From Cognatilysobacter bugurensis (lineage in GTDB: Bacteria; Pseudomonadota; Gammaproteobacteria; Xanthomonadales; Xanthomonadaceae), in NCBI RefSeq assembly GCF_014652095.1, contig NZ_BMYD01000006.1, forward strand, positions 1-64,000: a DNA stretch of 64,000 bases, read 5' to 3'. Below are positions 1 to 7,877 of this stretch, piece by piece. The notes under the pieces are model-generated. The model saw only the letters and a program-made list of their open reading frames with translations, did not search any database and was not told the DNA's origin. Within the stretch, counting starts at the first letter, position 1. Every line of letters begins with the position of its first letter. The translations under genes were made by a program, and so were the position numbers.

Positions 1-140
1 CCCGTTCCCGCCCGGGCCAGCGGCCCGGGCATTCGCCGGCGCACGCGGCAGCGCCGCGTCAGCGCGCCGGCCCGTTCCCGCCCGGGCCAGCGGCCCGGGC
101 ATTCGCCGGCGCACGCGGCAGCGCCGCGTCAGCGCGCCGG
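1..140. repeat. 70-bp perfect tandem repeat, two copies
   Basis: Bases 1-70 and 71-140 are identical. Each unit contains a 9-bp perfect stem with a 3-nt loop (10-18 with 22-30, and 80-88 with 92-100) and a second 7-bp stem (113-119 with 123-129 in copy 2). Copy 2 contains the last codons and the stop of the isoaspartyl peptidase gene, so copy 1 is a duplicate of that gene's 3' end and downstream hairpin. The array may continue to the left of the window. An assembly artefact at a contig end is possible. Confidence 0.95.
80..100 (-). terminator. GC-rich hairpin after the peptidase gene
   Basis: A 9-bp perfect GC stem with a 3-nt loop lies about 30 bp beyond the stop codon at 129-131. There is no T tract, so intrinsic termination is uncertain; the same hairpin is repeated at 10-30. 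Confidence 0.35.
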
Positions 141-1139
141 CTCATCCTCGTGGATCGCGGTGCCGCGACTGCCGTCCGGGCGAACCCAGCCACGGAACAT
201 GCTGCCGCTGTTGAACGGCATCGCGATGTTGCCTTCGCGGTCCAGCGCGATCGCGCCGCCGTCGCCGCCCATGGCCGGGATCACCTTGTTGATGACTTCC
301 TCGGCCGCGGCCTGCAGCGAATCGCCGCGGTAGGCGACGCGCGCGCAGATGTCGTGCGCGGCCGCGGAGCGGATGTAGTACTCGCCCCAGCCGGTGCCCG
401 ACACGCCGCAGCGCTCATCGGCCCAGGTGCCCGCACCGATGATCGGCGCATCGCCGACGCGGCCCCACTTCTTGTTCGTCATGCCGCCCGTACTCGTCGC
501 GGCCGCGATATGGCCCTGCTTGTCGAGCGCGACGGCACCCACCGTGCCGAAATACTTCGGGGCGTCGTCTTCGAGCGGGCGGGCGCCCGACTTGCTCGCC
601 TCTTCACGCTGGGCTTTCTCCAGCGCGCGGCGGCGGTGATCGGTATCGAACCACATGTTCGGCACGCGCTCGAGTTTGGGCCGGGTGTCCGCGAAAGCTT
701 CCGCGCCATCCCCGGCGAGCATCACGTGCGGGCTGTACTCCATGACGGCGCGCGCAAGCCGGATCGGGTTGCGCACCGTCGTCACTCCCGCCACGGCGCC
801 TGCGCGACGGGTATGTCCCTCCATGATCGATGCGTCGAGCTCGTGCCCGCCCTTGGCGTTGAACACTGCGCCCTTGCCGGCGTTGAAGCGCGGCGATTCC
901 TCGAGCACTAGGACGGCCGCCTCCACGGCATCCAGCGCGCTGCCGCCGTCCTGCAGGATGCGGTTGCCCGCATCGAGCGCGCGGTTGAGCGTGGCATGGA
1001 CGTCGCGCCGATCGGCATCGGACAGCGCGTCCTTCGGAACGAAGCCTGCGCCTCCGTGGATTACCAGCGCGGTCTTCGGTTCGGCGGCAGTGGCGGTCAT
1101 CGCGGCGAGCATGCTCGCGAGAAGGACTGGAAATCGCAT
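129..1139 (-). CDS. isoaspartyl peptidase / plant-type L-asparaginase, exported
   Basis: The 336-residue product belongs to the Ntn-hydrolase asparaginase 2 family, which removes isoaspartyl residues from peptides or hydrolyses asparagine. The chosen ATG gives MRFPVLLASMLAAMTATAAEP, a typical Sec signal peptide, so the enzyme should act in the periplasm. Upstream in-frame starts would add an arginine-rich extension that does not fit. After the signal comes the family N-terminus VIHGGAG. The autocatalytic cleavage site is seen as GTVGAVA with the nucleophile Thr at about residue 199, followed by STGGM (substrate pocket) and the GTG and GDGG segments of the beta chain. The gene stands alone; its last 12 bp lie in the 70-bp repeat. 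The family is clear; the preferred substrate is not determinable here. Confidence 0.93.
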   Translation of the reverse strand: MRFPVLLASMLAAMTATAAEPKTALVIHGGAGFVPKDALSDADRRDVHATLNRALDAGNRILQDGGSALDAVEAAVLVLEESPRFNAGKGAVFNAKGGHELDASIMEGHTRRAGAVAGVTTVRNPIRLARAVMEYSPHVMLAGDGAEAFADTRPKLERVPNMWFDTDHRRRALEKAQREEASKSGARPLEDDAPKYFGTVGAVALDKQGHIAAATSTGGMTNKKWGRVGDAPIIGAGTWADERCGVSGTGWGEYYIRSAAAHDICARVAYRGDSLQAAAEEVINKVIPAMGGDGGAIALDREGNIAMPFNSGSMFRGWVRPDGSRGTAIHEDEPAR

Positions 1140-1528
1140 GGGCGGTCGGGCTCCGCAGGTGGGTCGACCGAGCATAGCGTGGCCCTCGTACCGCCTGTTA
1201 TTGCCGGATCTGCGCGGAAATACGGTGCGATGCAACATAACTCGCGGCGATCGCCTTCACGGTCGTGGTTATTTTTTGACCAGTACGTAACGGCTTTCTC
1301 AGAAATGAAACACTTCTGTAACAACGCGTTATCAATTACGTGCGCCCGCGCACCACCCATTCATCTTTGTGATGATCATGACAATCGGCACTCGCGTGAT
1401 TGACACGTTTTCGCCCCGCAGCGAACTCTCGACTCGCCACGCAGCGTCCCCGGATGTGGTCGGCGTGGCACGCACTGCTCCGGAATGAGCAGGCCCTAGT
1501 CGTTAATCAATCCTTTGGAGTGTTCACA
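1140..1528. other. 389-bp intergenic region between divergent secreted hydrolases
   Basis: The part from about 1260 to 1400 is clearly richer in A and T than its surroundings and should hold the promoters of the two divergent genes. TTGACC at 1276 and TTGACA at 1400 resemble -35 boxes on the plus strand, but neither has a convincing -10 at 16-18 bp, so no promoter is called. No gene is seen. Confidence 0.5.
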
Positions 1529-2713
1529 ATGACCAAGCGCGTCCTCGCGTTGGCCGTCACCCTGGCCCTGGGCTCTTCAGCTGCCGCTGCAGCCGATCTC
1601 GTTCGTGCGGAGCGGAACCGCATCGAAGGCCAGTACATCGTTGTGCTTGACCCTGCCCGTCTGCAGACCCCGCCCGGCCTCGCCCGCGCCCCGGGCCTGG
1701 CCGTCGCCGCCGAGAACGCCGCAGTTGACCTGGCCTCGCGCCACGGCGGCAATGTCGAGCGCGTCTACGGACATGCACTCCAAGGCTTCTCCATCAAGGC
1801 GCCGGAACACGCGATCGCCCGCATGCTGAAGGACCCGCGCGTTGCGTTCATCGAGGAAGACGCGATGTCCTACCCGTCCGCCACGCAGAGCGGCGCGACC
1901 TGGGGTCTTGATCGTTCCGACCAGCGTGCGCTCCCGCTCAACGGCAGCTACGTGTACGACTACACCGCCTCGACCGTGCGTGCGTACGTGATCGACAGCG
2001 GCATCCTGGCCAGCCATCAGGACTTCGGCGGCCGCGTTCTTGCCGGCGCTACCGCGATCAGCGACGGCCGTGGGACCAGCGACTGCAATGGCCATGGCAC
2101 GCACGTGGCGGGCACGATCGGCGGCGCGACCTGGGGCGTAGCCAAGTCCGTGCGCCTGGTGCCGGTGCGCGTGTTTGGATGCACCGGTGGCAGCAGCAAC
2201 TCCACCATCATCTCGGGCATCGACTGGGTCCGCGCGAACCACGTCAAGCCCGCGGTCGCGAACATGAGCCTCGGCGGTGGCGCCTCGTCCGCGATCGATA
2301 CCGCAACCAACAACCTGATCAACGCCGGCGTCACCGTCGTCGTCGCGGCGGGCAATGACAACCAGAACGCCTGCAACTATTCGCCGGCCCGCGTCTCCAA
2401 TGCGGTGACGGTCGGCTCGACGCAGTCGAACGACTACCGCTCGTCGTTCTCGAACTACGGCAGCTGCGTAAACATCTTCGCGCCGGGCACTTCGATCAAA
2501 TCCGCGTGGTACACGAGCAATACCGCGACGAACACGATCAGCGGTACCTCGATGGCCTCTCCGCACGTGGCCGGCGCAGCAGCGCTCTACCTGTCGCGCT
2601 ACCCGTCCTCGTCGCCGTCGACGGTGCGCAGCTGGCTGTACAACAACGCTACGACCGGCCGCCTGTACTCGATCAACTCGGGCTCGCCGAACCGCCTGCT
2701 GTACACGCGTTGA
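1529..2713 (+). CDS. secreted subtilisin-like serine protease (S8, proteinase K type)
   Basis: This 394-residue preproenzyme is an extracellular endopeptidase. The ATG at 1529 follows GGAG at 1517-1520 with 8 nt spacing; an in-frame upstream start would bury the signal peptide. Order of parts: Sec signal (about residues 1-22, [15 protein letters not shown]), an I9-type inhibitor propeptide beginning YIVVLDP and ending near [10 protein letters not shown]...FIEED, and the peptidase S8 domain. The catalytic triad is visible: Asp156 in VIDSGI, His189 in GHGTHVAG and Ser341 in GTSMASP. The protein stops right after the catalytic domain and has no P-domain or PPC tail. A strong terminator follows. 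Confidence 0.96.
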   Translation: MTKRVLALAVTLALGSSAAAAADLVRAERNRIEGQYIVVLDPARLQTPPGLARAPGLAVAAENAAVDLASRHGGNVERVYGHALQGFSIKAPEHAIARMLKDPRVAFIEEDAMSYPSATQSGATWGLDRSDQRALPLNGSYVYDYTASTVRAYVIDSGILASHQDFGGRVLAGATAISDGRGTSDCNGHGTHVAGTIGGATWGVAKSVRLVPVRVFGCTGGSSNSTIISGIDWVRANHVKPAVANMSLGGGASSAIDTATNNLINAGVTVVVAAGNDNQNACNYSPARVSNAVTVGSTQSNDYRSSFSNYGSCVNIFAPGTSIKSAWYTSNTATNTISGTSMASPHVAGAAALYLSRYPSSSPSTVRSWLYNNATTGRLYSINSGSPNRLLYTR

Positions 2714-2744
2714 TGCGAACACGCTGAGCGCCACGGATGACGCA

Positions 2745-2774
2745 GACAAAGGCGGCCCCTGGGCCGCCTTTGTC
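2745..2774 (+). terminator. strong terminator after the subtilase gene
   Basis: A near-perfect 13-14 bp stem (GACAAAGGCGGCCC and its complement) with a 2-4 nt loop lies 32 bp after the stop codon. The outer A/T pairs would let it work in both directions. Confidence 0.85.
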
Positions 2775-3540
2775 GTTACTGGTCGCGGCTATCGGCGTTG
2801 CCACGCCATCGGTCGCGGTCCCGATGCCTCGCCTGTCGGCGCGATCGCATCCCTCGGTGCGTCGCTTTCAGGTCTGCGGGGCGCTTGATCGGGAGACGAT
2901 CTCTTCACGATGCGCAGTCCGGGCGCCACGTCTACGAACTCGAAGGGACGGCGGCGGACGCGGTTGGGTGATGTGTAACTCCACCGCCGCACCCCGCAGC
3001 CGCATGCCGGCGTGGGCGCACGGCCGCCATGTCATGCGATGCCGCGCGACGGGGCCACGGATGTGGACGCCGCGCCAATGGTGGCCCGCTACAACTCGTG
3101 ACGCGATCGCGTCACGAGTGCGCTATCTGCACGTCACCCCTGCGCAGTGCCGCGCCGGGCTTCCTGCGTGGAGCAATCAAGTGCGGCGCTCAGGCGATCC
3201 CGACTCCCGATCAGCGAGGACAAGGCTGCGCACGCAAGCGATCAGCGAAGTCCGTGTCGAAGCCGTGAGCACAGGTATCGTCGATGCCGCACGGGCACGC
3301 ATCATCGCCACCGACGCGTCGATGCAGCAGAGAGCCTATCGGCGCTCCGAGTTCAGTTGATTCCCACGCGACCGTGCGGCTGGTCCTGCGGGTAGCGAAG
3401 GAACCCTCGCGACGCATGCGCTGCACCGCGAATGGCGGACGCTACGGACCGCTTGGGTTCGGGCTCTCGCCATCCGACAGCCGCGCTGCAGGGTTCGCGC
3501 ACCACCGCCGACGCGCGTCATCGCGCCGCGGAAAGACGGC
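2775..3540. other. 766 bp without a supported gene
   Basis: No reading frame on either strand gives a recognisable protein, and the open frames are short, arginine-rich and typical of chance frames in GC-rich DNA. The only structure seen is a 26-bp palindrome at 3094-3119. The stretch separates the subtilase terminator from the end of the histidine kinase gene. Confidence 0.6.
3094..3119. repeat. 26-bp perfect palindrome
   Basis: The half site ACTCGTGACGCGA is followed directly by its exact reverse complement, with GCGATCGC at the centre. The flanking bases do not extend the symmetry. It lies in a region without genes. Confidence 0.9.
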
Positions 3541-4830
3541 TCAGACTTGCGCAGCGGCCTCGGGGAAGTGGATCGCCGCGGCCGTGCCTTCGCCGGGGGC
3601 GCTGGTCAGCGTCACCGGCCAGCCGAAGCGATCGCCGAGCCGGCGCACGATCGACAAGCCGACACCCTTCCCCTCGAGCCGATCCGGGTCGACCCGGAAG
3701 AACGGATCGAAGACCTTGCCGAGCACCTCGGACGTCATGCCGATTCCGGTGTCCCGCACCTCGATGCACTCGGGATTCATGCGCACGACGATCTGGCCAC
3801 TTTCCGTGTAACGAGCCGCGTTGACGAGCAGATTGCCAAGCATCACGTGCAGCACATGCCGCGGCGCATGCAGCTCGGGGGCGCCGTCGTCCTCCAGGCG
3901 CAGTTCGACCGGCTTGTCACGCAGCAGCGGCCGCACGCGTTCGAGTTCGGACTCGACGATCTCACGCACGGCCAGCCGTTCGCGCTGGGGCTCGATTTCC
4001 GACTCGCGCGCAAGGATCAGGAACGCCTCGATGACGCCCTCCATGTCGTGCGCAGCGCGGCGGACCCGGCCCAGCGATCGACGCTGGCGCTCGCCGAGCT
4101 CCGGGTCGCCTGCAAGGAGGTCGGTCGCGACGCGGATCACCGTGAGCGGGGTGCGCAGTTCGTGGCTTGCGTCGCGCGTGAAGTCGCGTTCGCGCTGTAC
4201 GAAGTCCGCGACCCGGCGCGCGAGCCCGCGCAGCGCATGCGCGAGGCGCCGCACCTCGATCGCGGAGTCCGGGGGCAGATGGTCCGGCGCGAGCGCCGCC
4301 GGATCGGGCTGGCGGGGATCCCAGCGCGAAACCACGTTCGCGAGCCAGCTCACCGGCGCTACAAGGCGCTTAGACGTCCGGTAGGTGAGCCACGCGGTCA
4401 GGTAGGTCGCCAGCAACGCGAGCACGATCGCGACCGCGGCCGTCCAGGTGACGGCGCGGTCGATCAGGAACGGGTCGTAGACGAGGTAGAGCGTGCCGCG
4501 CGGGTCGGGGTCGACGAATACGACGCGGTCGTCGCCTGCAAAGGCATGCAGGCCGGGGGAAACGTCCCGCAGTACCGCGGGCAGTCGCGCGCCGTCGCTG
4601 CGCCCGCGCACCAGATAGCCGGTCAGCGCTGCCGAATCGGGCAGCGGGTGCGCCGGGTTGCGCTGCTGCAATTCACGAAACGTCTCCGCCTCGTGGCGTA
4701 AAAGCGAATGCAGCAACGTCTGACGCACGCCGATCCCGCCCAGCAGTACGCCGAGCGAGATCACGAGCGTGGCGACCAACGCCTGACCGATGATGGCCAG
4801 CTTGATCTTGCGCGGCAGCCCCTGCGCCAT
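3541..4830 (-). CDS. two-component sensor histidine kinase
   Basis: The 429-residue inner-membrane kinase pairs with the response regulator encoded just upstream. Two transmembrane segments (about residues 11-32 and 126-147) enclose a periplasmic domain of roughly 95 residues. They are followed by a HAMP-like linker and a HisKA domain with the phospho-acceptor His in DASHELRTPLT near residue 222. The HATPase domain has the N box NLLVNAARYT, the G1 box DTGIGM, the F box FDPFFRVD and the G2 box GKGVGLSIV. All kinase motifs are intact. It starts 33 nt after the regulator stop codon, so the two genes are one operon. The signal sensed cannot be told from the sequence. Confidence 0.93.
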   Translation of the reverse strand: MAQGLPRKIKLAIIGQALVATLVISLGVLLGGIGVRQTLLHSLLRHEAETFRELQQRNPAHPLPDSAALTGYLVRGRSDGARLPAVLRDVSPGLHAFAGDDRVVFVDPDPRGTLYLVYDPFLIDRAVTWTAAVAIVLALLATYLTAWLTYRTSKRLVAPVSWLANVVSRWDPRQPDPAALAPDHLPPDSAIEVRRLAHALRGLARRVADFVQRERDFTRDASHELRTPLTVIRVATDLLAGDPELGERQRRSLGRVRRAAHDMEGVIEAFLILARESEIEPQRERLAVREIVESELERVRPLLRDKPVELRLEDDGAPELHAPRHVLHVMLGNLLVNAARYTESGQIVVRMNPECIEVRDTGIGMTSEVLGKVFDPFFRVDPDRLEGKGVGLSIVRRLGDRFGWPVTLTSAPGEGTAAAIHFPEAAAQV

Positions 4831-4863
4831 GGATGCGGGTCGCGGTTGGCCCGGTGTGGTCGA

Positions 4864-5574
4864 TCAGTCCGGCGGCTGCGAGATGTCGGCGATGCGATAG
4901 CCGGCGCTCTGCACGGTGTGCAGCAGCTGCTTGTCGAACGGCTTGTCGATCGTCTTGCGCAGGTTGTACAGATGGCTGCGGAGCGTGTCCGAGTCCGGCA
5001 GGCCGTTGCCCCAGATCTCGCGCTCGATTTCCTGACGGCTGACCACACGCGGCGACTCGCGCATGAGGATCGTCAGCAGGCGCAGGCCGATCGGCGAGAG
5101 CTGCAGTTCCACCCCGCCACGCGTGACGCGCAGGCTGGCCGGGTCGAGCACGAGGTCGGCGACCTTGAGCACTTCACCGCCCACCTGACGACGCTCGCGG
5201 CGGATCAGGGCACGCAGGCGCGCCTCGAGTTCCTGAATCGCAAACGGCTTGGTCAGGTAGTCGTCGGCGCCAGCCGAGAGACCCGTGAGCTTCTCGTCGA
5301 GCGTGTCGCGCGAAGTCAGCATGAGCACCGGCGTCGACTTGCGCGCGTCTTCACGCAGGCGCTTGCAGACCTCGATGCCGTCCAGACGCGGCAGCATGAG
5401 ATCGAGTACGACCACGTCGTAGCTGTTCTCCGAAGCGAGCCGGTAGCCGTCGAGGCCATCGGCCGCATAGTCGACTTCGAAACCCCGGCCTTCGAGGTAT
5501 TCGCCGACCATTTCCGAGATGTTGCGGTTGTCCTCGACGATGAGGACCAGACCGCCGTCGCGCGAGCCTTGCAT
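4864..5574 (-). CDS. OmpR-family response regulator
   Basis: The product (236 residues) has a receiver domain (residues 9-120) with the acidic pair Glu14-Asp15, phospho-acceptor Asp58 in VVLDLMLP, and the conserved Lys in LTKPF. A winged-helix DNA-binding domain follows (about 135-232) with the typical SPIGLRLL and RSHLYNLR segments and the end SAGYRI. It is the partner of the downstream kinase. The ATG is preceded by AGGAG with 6 nt spacing, and a -10-like TAGACT lies about 45 bp upstream. Target genes are unknown. Confidence 0.94.
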   Translation of the reverse strand: MQGSRDGGLVLIVEDNRNISEMVGEYLEGRGFEVDYAADGLDGYRLASENSYDVVVLDLMLPRLDGIEVCKRLREDARKSTPVLMLTSRDTLDEKLTGLSAGADDYLTKPFAIQELEARLRALIRRERRQVGGEVLKVADLVLDPASLRVTRGGVELQLSPIGLRLLTILMRESPRVVSRQEIEREIWGNGLPDSDTLRSHLYNLRKTIDKPFDKQLLHTVQSAGYRIADISQPPD

Positions 5575-5618
5575 GGAGATCTCCTACCCTTCAGTTTTGT
5601 GAAAGGTGCCTCGGCCGC

Positions 5619-5624
5619 AGTCTA
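5619..5624 (-). promoter_or_regulatory. candidate -10 box for the two-component operon
   Basis: The minus strand reads TAGACT about 45 bp before the regulator start. No good -35 is present at 16-18 bp. The same 8-mer (CTAGACTG) occurs at the candidate -10 box of mrcB. Confidence 0.35.
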
Positions 5625-5669
5625 GACCGCGTGAAGGCATCTCGACCGTAACTCAGCCGGCAATCCGGT

Positions 5670-6500
5670 TCAGCTTCGCTCCGCCGCTTTTGCCCGGTTC
5701 CAGTACCCATCCTGGGCGGCGAGCGGCAGCGCATCGAGCGACGTGCCGTCGGCCTGTGCGAGCGCCTCCATCGCACGGAAGCGTCGCTCGAACTTGAGGT
5801 TCGCGCGGCGCAGCGCGCTGCCGACGTCGACGCCGGCGTGGCGCGCAAGGTTCGTGCACACGAACAGCACGTCGCCGATTTCGTCCTCAAGCCGCTCACG
5901 TGCGGCGGGGTCCTGCGGGTCGGCAGCGAGCGCGGCGAATTCCACACGCACCTCGTCGATTTCCTCGTGCAGCTTGTCCAGCACCGGCTCCACCGCCGGC
6001 CAGTCGAAGCCTACGCGCGCGGCGCGTTTTTGCAGCTTCGTGGCGCGCTGCCACTCGGGCAGCCCACGCGCGATGCCGGCCAGCGCGGACGTGTCGCGCT
6101 CGCCCGCAGCCTCTCGCTCCTGGCGTTTGAGCGCCTCCCACGCGAGCGTCTGCGTCTGTGAGTCCTCGACCTTTCCGTCGCCGAACACATGCGGGTGGCG
6201 GCGCAGCATCTTGTCGGCGATCGCATCGACGACATCATCGAATGCGAACGCGCCCTGCTCTTCGGCCATGCGCGCATGGAACACGACCTGCAGCAGCAGG
6301 TCGCCGAGTTCGTCCATCAGTGCGGGCAGATCGCGACGGTCGATCGCGTCGGCGACCTCGTAGGCTTCCTCAATCGTGTACGGCGCGATCGTCTCGAACG
6401 TCTGCTCAATGTCCCAAGGACAACCGCCCTGCGGATCACGCAGGCGCGCCATGATGTCGAGCAGGCGACCGATGCCGGCGCGCGCCGCGGGCTCGCTCAT
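5670..6500 (-). CDS. mazG: nucleoside triphosphate pyrophosphohydrolase MazG
   Basis: MazG (276 residues) cleaves NTPs and dNTPs to the monophosphate and pyrophosphate and clears aberrant nucleotides from the pool. Two MazG domains are visible, each with the metal-binding acidic pattern: EEAYEVADAI then DELGD in the first, and EEIDEVRVEF then DEIGDVL in the second. The start of the protein (LLDIMARLRDPQGGCPWD) is the family hallmark. The ATG at 6500 overlaps the cysQ stop by 4 nt (ATGA), so it is the last gene of a coupled nudE-cysQ-mazG operon. The length is close to E. coli MazG (263). Confidence 0.97.
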   Translation of the reverse strand: MSEPAARAGIGRLLDIMARLRDPQGGCPWDIEQTFETIAPYTIEEAYEVADAIDRRDLPALMDELGDLLLQVVFHARMAEEQGAFAFDDVVDAIADKMLRRHPHVFGDGKVEDSQTQTLAWEALKRQEREAAGERDTSALAGIARGLPEWQRATKLQKRAARVGFDWPAVEPVLDKLHEEIDEVRVEFAALAADPQDPAARERLEDEIGDVLFVCTNLARHAGVDVGSALRRANLKFERRFRAMEALAQADGTSLDALPLAAQDGYWNRAKAAERS

Positions 6501-7291
6501 TCGTCAAGCCACTCGCGCCACGGCAGTGACGCGTCCGCAAGCGCGATGAACCCGCCGTTGAGCACCGTTTCGCGCTGGTTGTAGCGGAACGGCCGGCCTT
6601 GCAGGTCGAGCACCGCACCGCCTGCGCCTTCGAGTACGGCCTGCCCCGCCGCGGTGTCCCACTCGCTGGTGGGACCGAAACGCGGGTACAGATCGAGCTC
6701 GCCTTCGGCCAGCGCGCAAAACTTCAGTGACGATCCGAGGCTCACCGACGCGATGTCGCCGAGGCGTGCAATGAACGCGTCGCTGCGCTCGTCGCGGTGA
6801 GAGCGGCTCGTCGCAACCTTCATCCGCGAACGCGCCGCCTGCACGCGTAGCTCATGCTCGTGCGCGCCGTCGCAGCGCCAGGCACCCAGCCCCGGACCTC
6901 CGTGCCAGAGCACCCCCGTCACCGGCGCCTGCACGACGCCGTATACCGCAACGCCGTGCTCGATGAGCGCGATGTTCACCGTGAACTCGCCGTTGCGTTT
7001 GACGAATTCGCGCGTGCCGTCGAGCGGATCGACCACCCACAGCCGCGTCCAGTCGCGGCGCTGGGCAAACGACACCTCGTGCGCGGATTCCTCCGACAGC
7101 ACCGGGATGTCCGGCGTGAGCCGCGCGAGCCCGCTGACGATGCTGCGGTGCGCCGCCAGGTCGGCGGCGGTAAGCGGCGAATCATCGTTCTTGTGTTCGA
7201 CGGCGAACTCGCTGTCGTACACACCGAGGATCGCGGCCGCCGCGTCGCGTGCGATGGAAATCACGCCTGCGCGCAGTTCGGGGTTAATCAC
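6497..7291 (-). CDS. cysQ: 3'(2'),5'-bisphosphate nucleotidase CysQ
   Basis: CysQ dephosphorylates 3'-phosphoadenosine 5'-phosphate, a by-product of sulfate assimilation. The inositol-monophosphatase fold signature is present: LSEES (metal Glu), DPLDGTREF (metal Asp residues) and the late SEWDTAAGQAVLEGAGG motif. The start is set at GTG 7291: it overlaps the nudE stop by 4 nt (GTGA) and has GAGGA at 7299-7303 with 7 nt spacing. An upstream ATG at 7309 is in frame but lacks a ribosome binding site. With the GTG start the protein has 264 residues, similar to E. coli CysQ (246). It is coupled on both sides to nudE and mazG. Confidence 0.95.
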   Translation of the reverse strand: MINPELRAGVISIARDAAAAILGVYDSEFAVEHKNDDSPLTAADLAAHRSIVSGLARLTPDIPVLSEESAHEVSFAQRRDWTRLWVVDPLDGTREFVKRNGEFTVNIALIEHGVAVYGVVQAPVTGVLWHGGPGLGAWRCDGAHEHELRVQAARSRMKVATSRSHRDERSDAFIARLGDIASVSLGSSLKFCALAEGELDLYPRFGPTSEWDTAAGQAVLEGAGGAVLDLQGRPFRYNQRETVLNGGFIALADASLPWREWLDE

Positions 7292-7836
7292 GATTGCGTC
7301 CTCAACCATTCGCGCGCGATGAACAGGGCCGCGATCGTGCGACCTTCGGAAAAGTCTTCGCGCAGGATCAGCTCGTGCAGCGCATCGAGCCGCCACGGCA
7401 CCACGTCGAGCGGCTCGGGCTCATCGCCCTGCAGGCTCTGCGGGTACAGGTCGCGCGCAATCACGAGCTGGGTCTGGTGGCTCATGTACGTCGGCGCCAG
7501 CGTCAGCGCTCGCAGTTGCTCGAGCGAGCGCGCCGCGTAGCCGGCCTCTTCCTGCAGTTCGCGGTTCGCGGCTTCCAGCGCGGTTTCGCCTTCGTCGATA
7601 CGGCCTTTCACGAGCCCGAGCTCGTACCGGTGCACGCCGGCCGCGTATTCGCGCACGAGCAGCACGGTCTCGGCATCGATCATCGGCACGACGACGACCG
7701 CACCGTGCCCGCGCCCGTGCAGGCGCTGGTAGCGGCGGCGCTCGCCGTTCGAGAACTCCAGGTCGATCTGTTCGAAGCGGTACGGGCCGGCGTCGTGTTC
7801 GGTCACGCCGTGGATCACGGGCAGCCGACGACTCAT
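7288..7836 (-). CDS. nudE: NUDIX hydrolase, ADP-compound hydrolase NudE type
   Basis: The 182-residue enzyme should hydrolyse nucleoside diphosphate derivatives such as ADP-ribose, NADH or Ap3A. The NUDIX box is complete: GRIDEGETALEAANRELQEE followed by AGY. The downstream segment (LAPTYMSHQTQLVIARDL) resembles NudE. The nudE-cysQ neighbourhood is also known from pseudomonads. It is the first gene of a three-gene operon and is divergent from bioA, with only 41 bp between the starts. The exact substrate is inferred from family and context. Confidence 0.88.
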   Translation of the reverse strand: MSRRLPVIHGVTEHDAGPYRFEQIDLEFSNGERRRYQRLHGRGHGAVVVVPMIDAETVLLVREYAAGVHRYELGLVKGRIDEGETALEAANRELQEEAGYAARSLEQLRALTLAPTYMSHQTQLVIARDLYPQSLQGDEPEPLDVVPWRLDALHELILREDFSEGRTIAALFIAREWLRTQS

Positions 7837-7865
7837 CCGCAGGCTCCGCGGGGGCGAACAGGCGC

Positions 7866-7871
7866 GATAAT
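7866..7871 (+). promoter_or_regulatory. candidate -10 box of bioA, leaderless layout
   Basis: GATAAT (5 of 6 to TATAAT) ends 6 nt before the bioA ATG. A start of transcription 6-7 nt after the box would fall on or next to the ATG, and no ribosome binding site is seen. No clear -35 is present. Confidence 0.4.
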
Positions 7872-7877
7872 GGGCGT

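Noticed and set aside
1577-2749. 390-codon frame on the minus strand opposite the subtilase gene
   Set aside because: Arg/Val-rich, no domain, covers the terminator; the subtilase on the other strand has all catalytic motifs.
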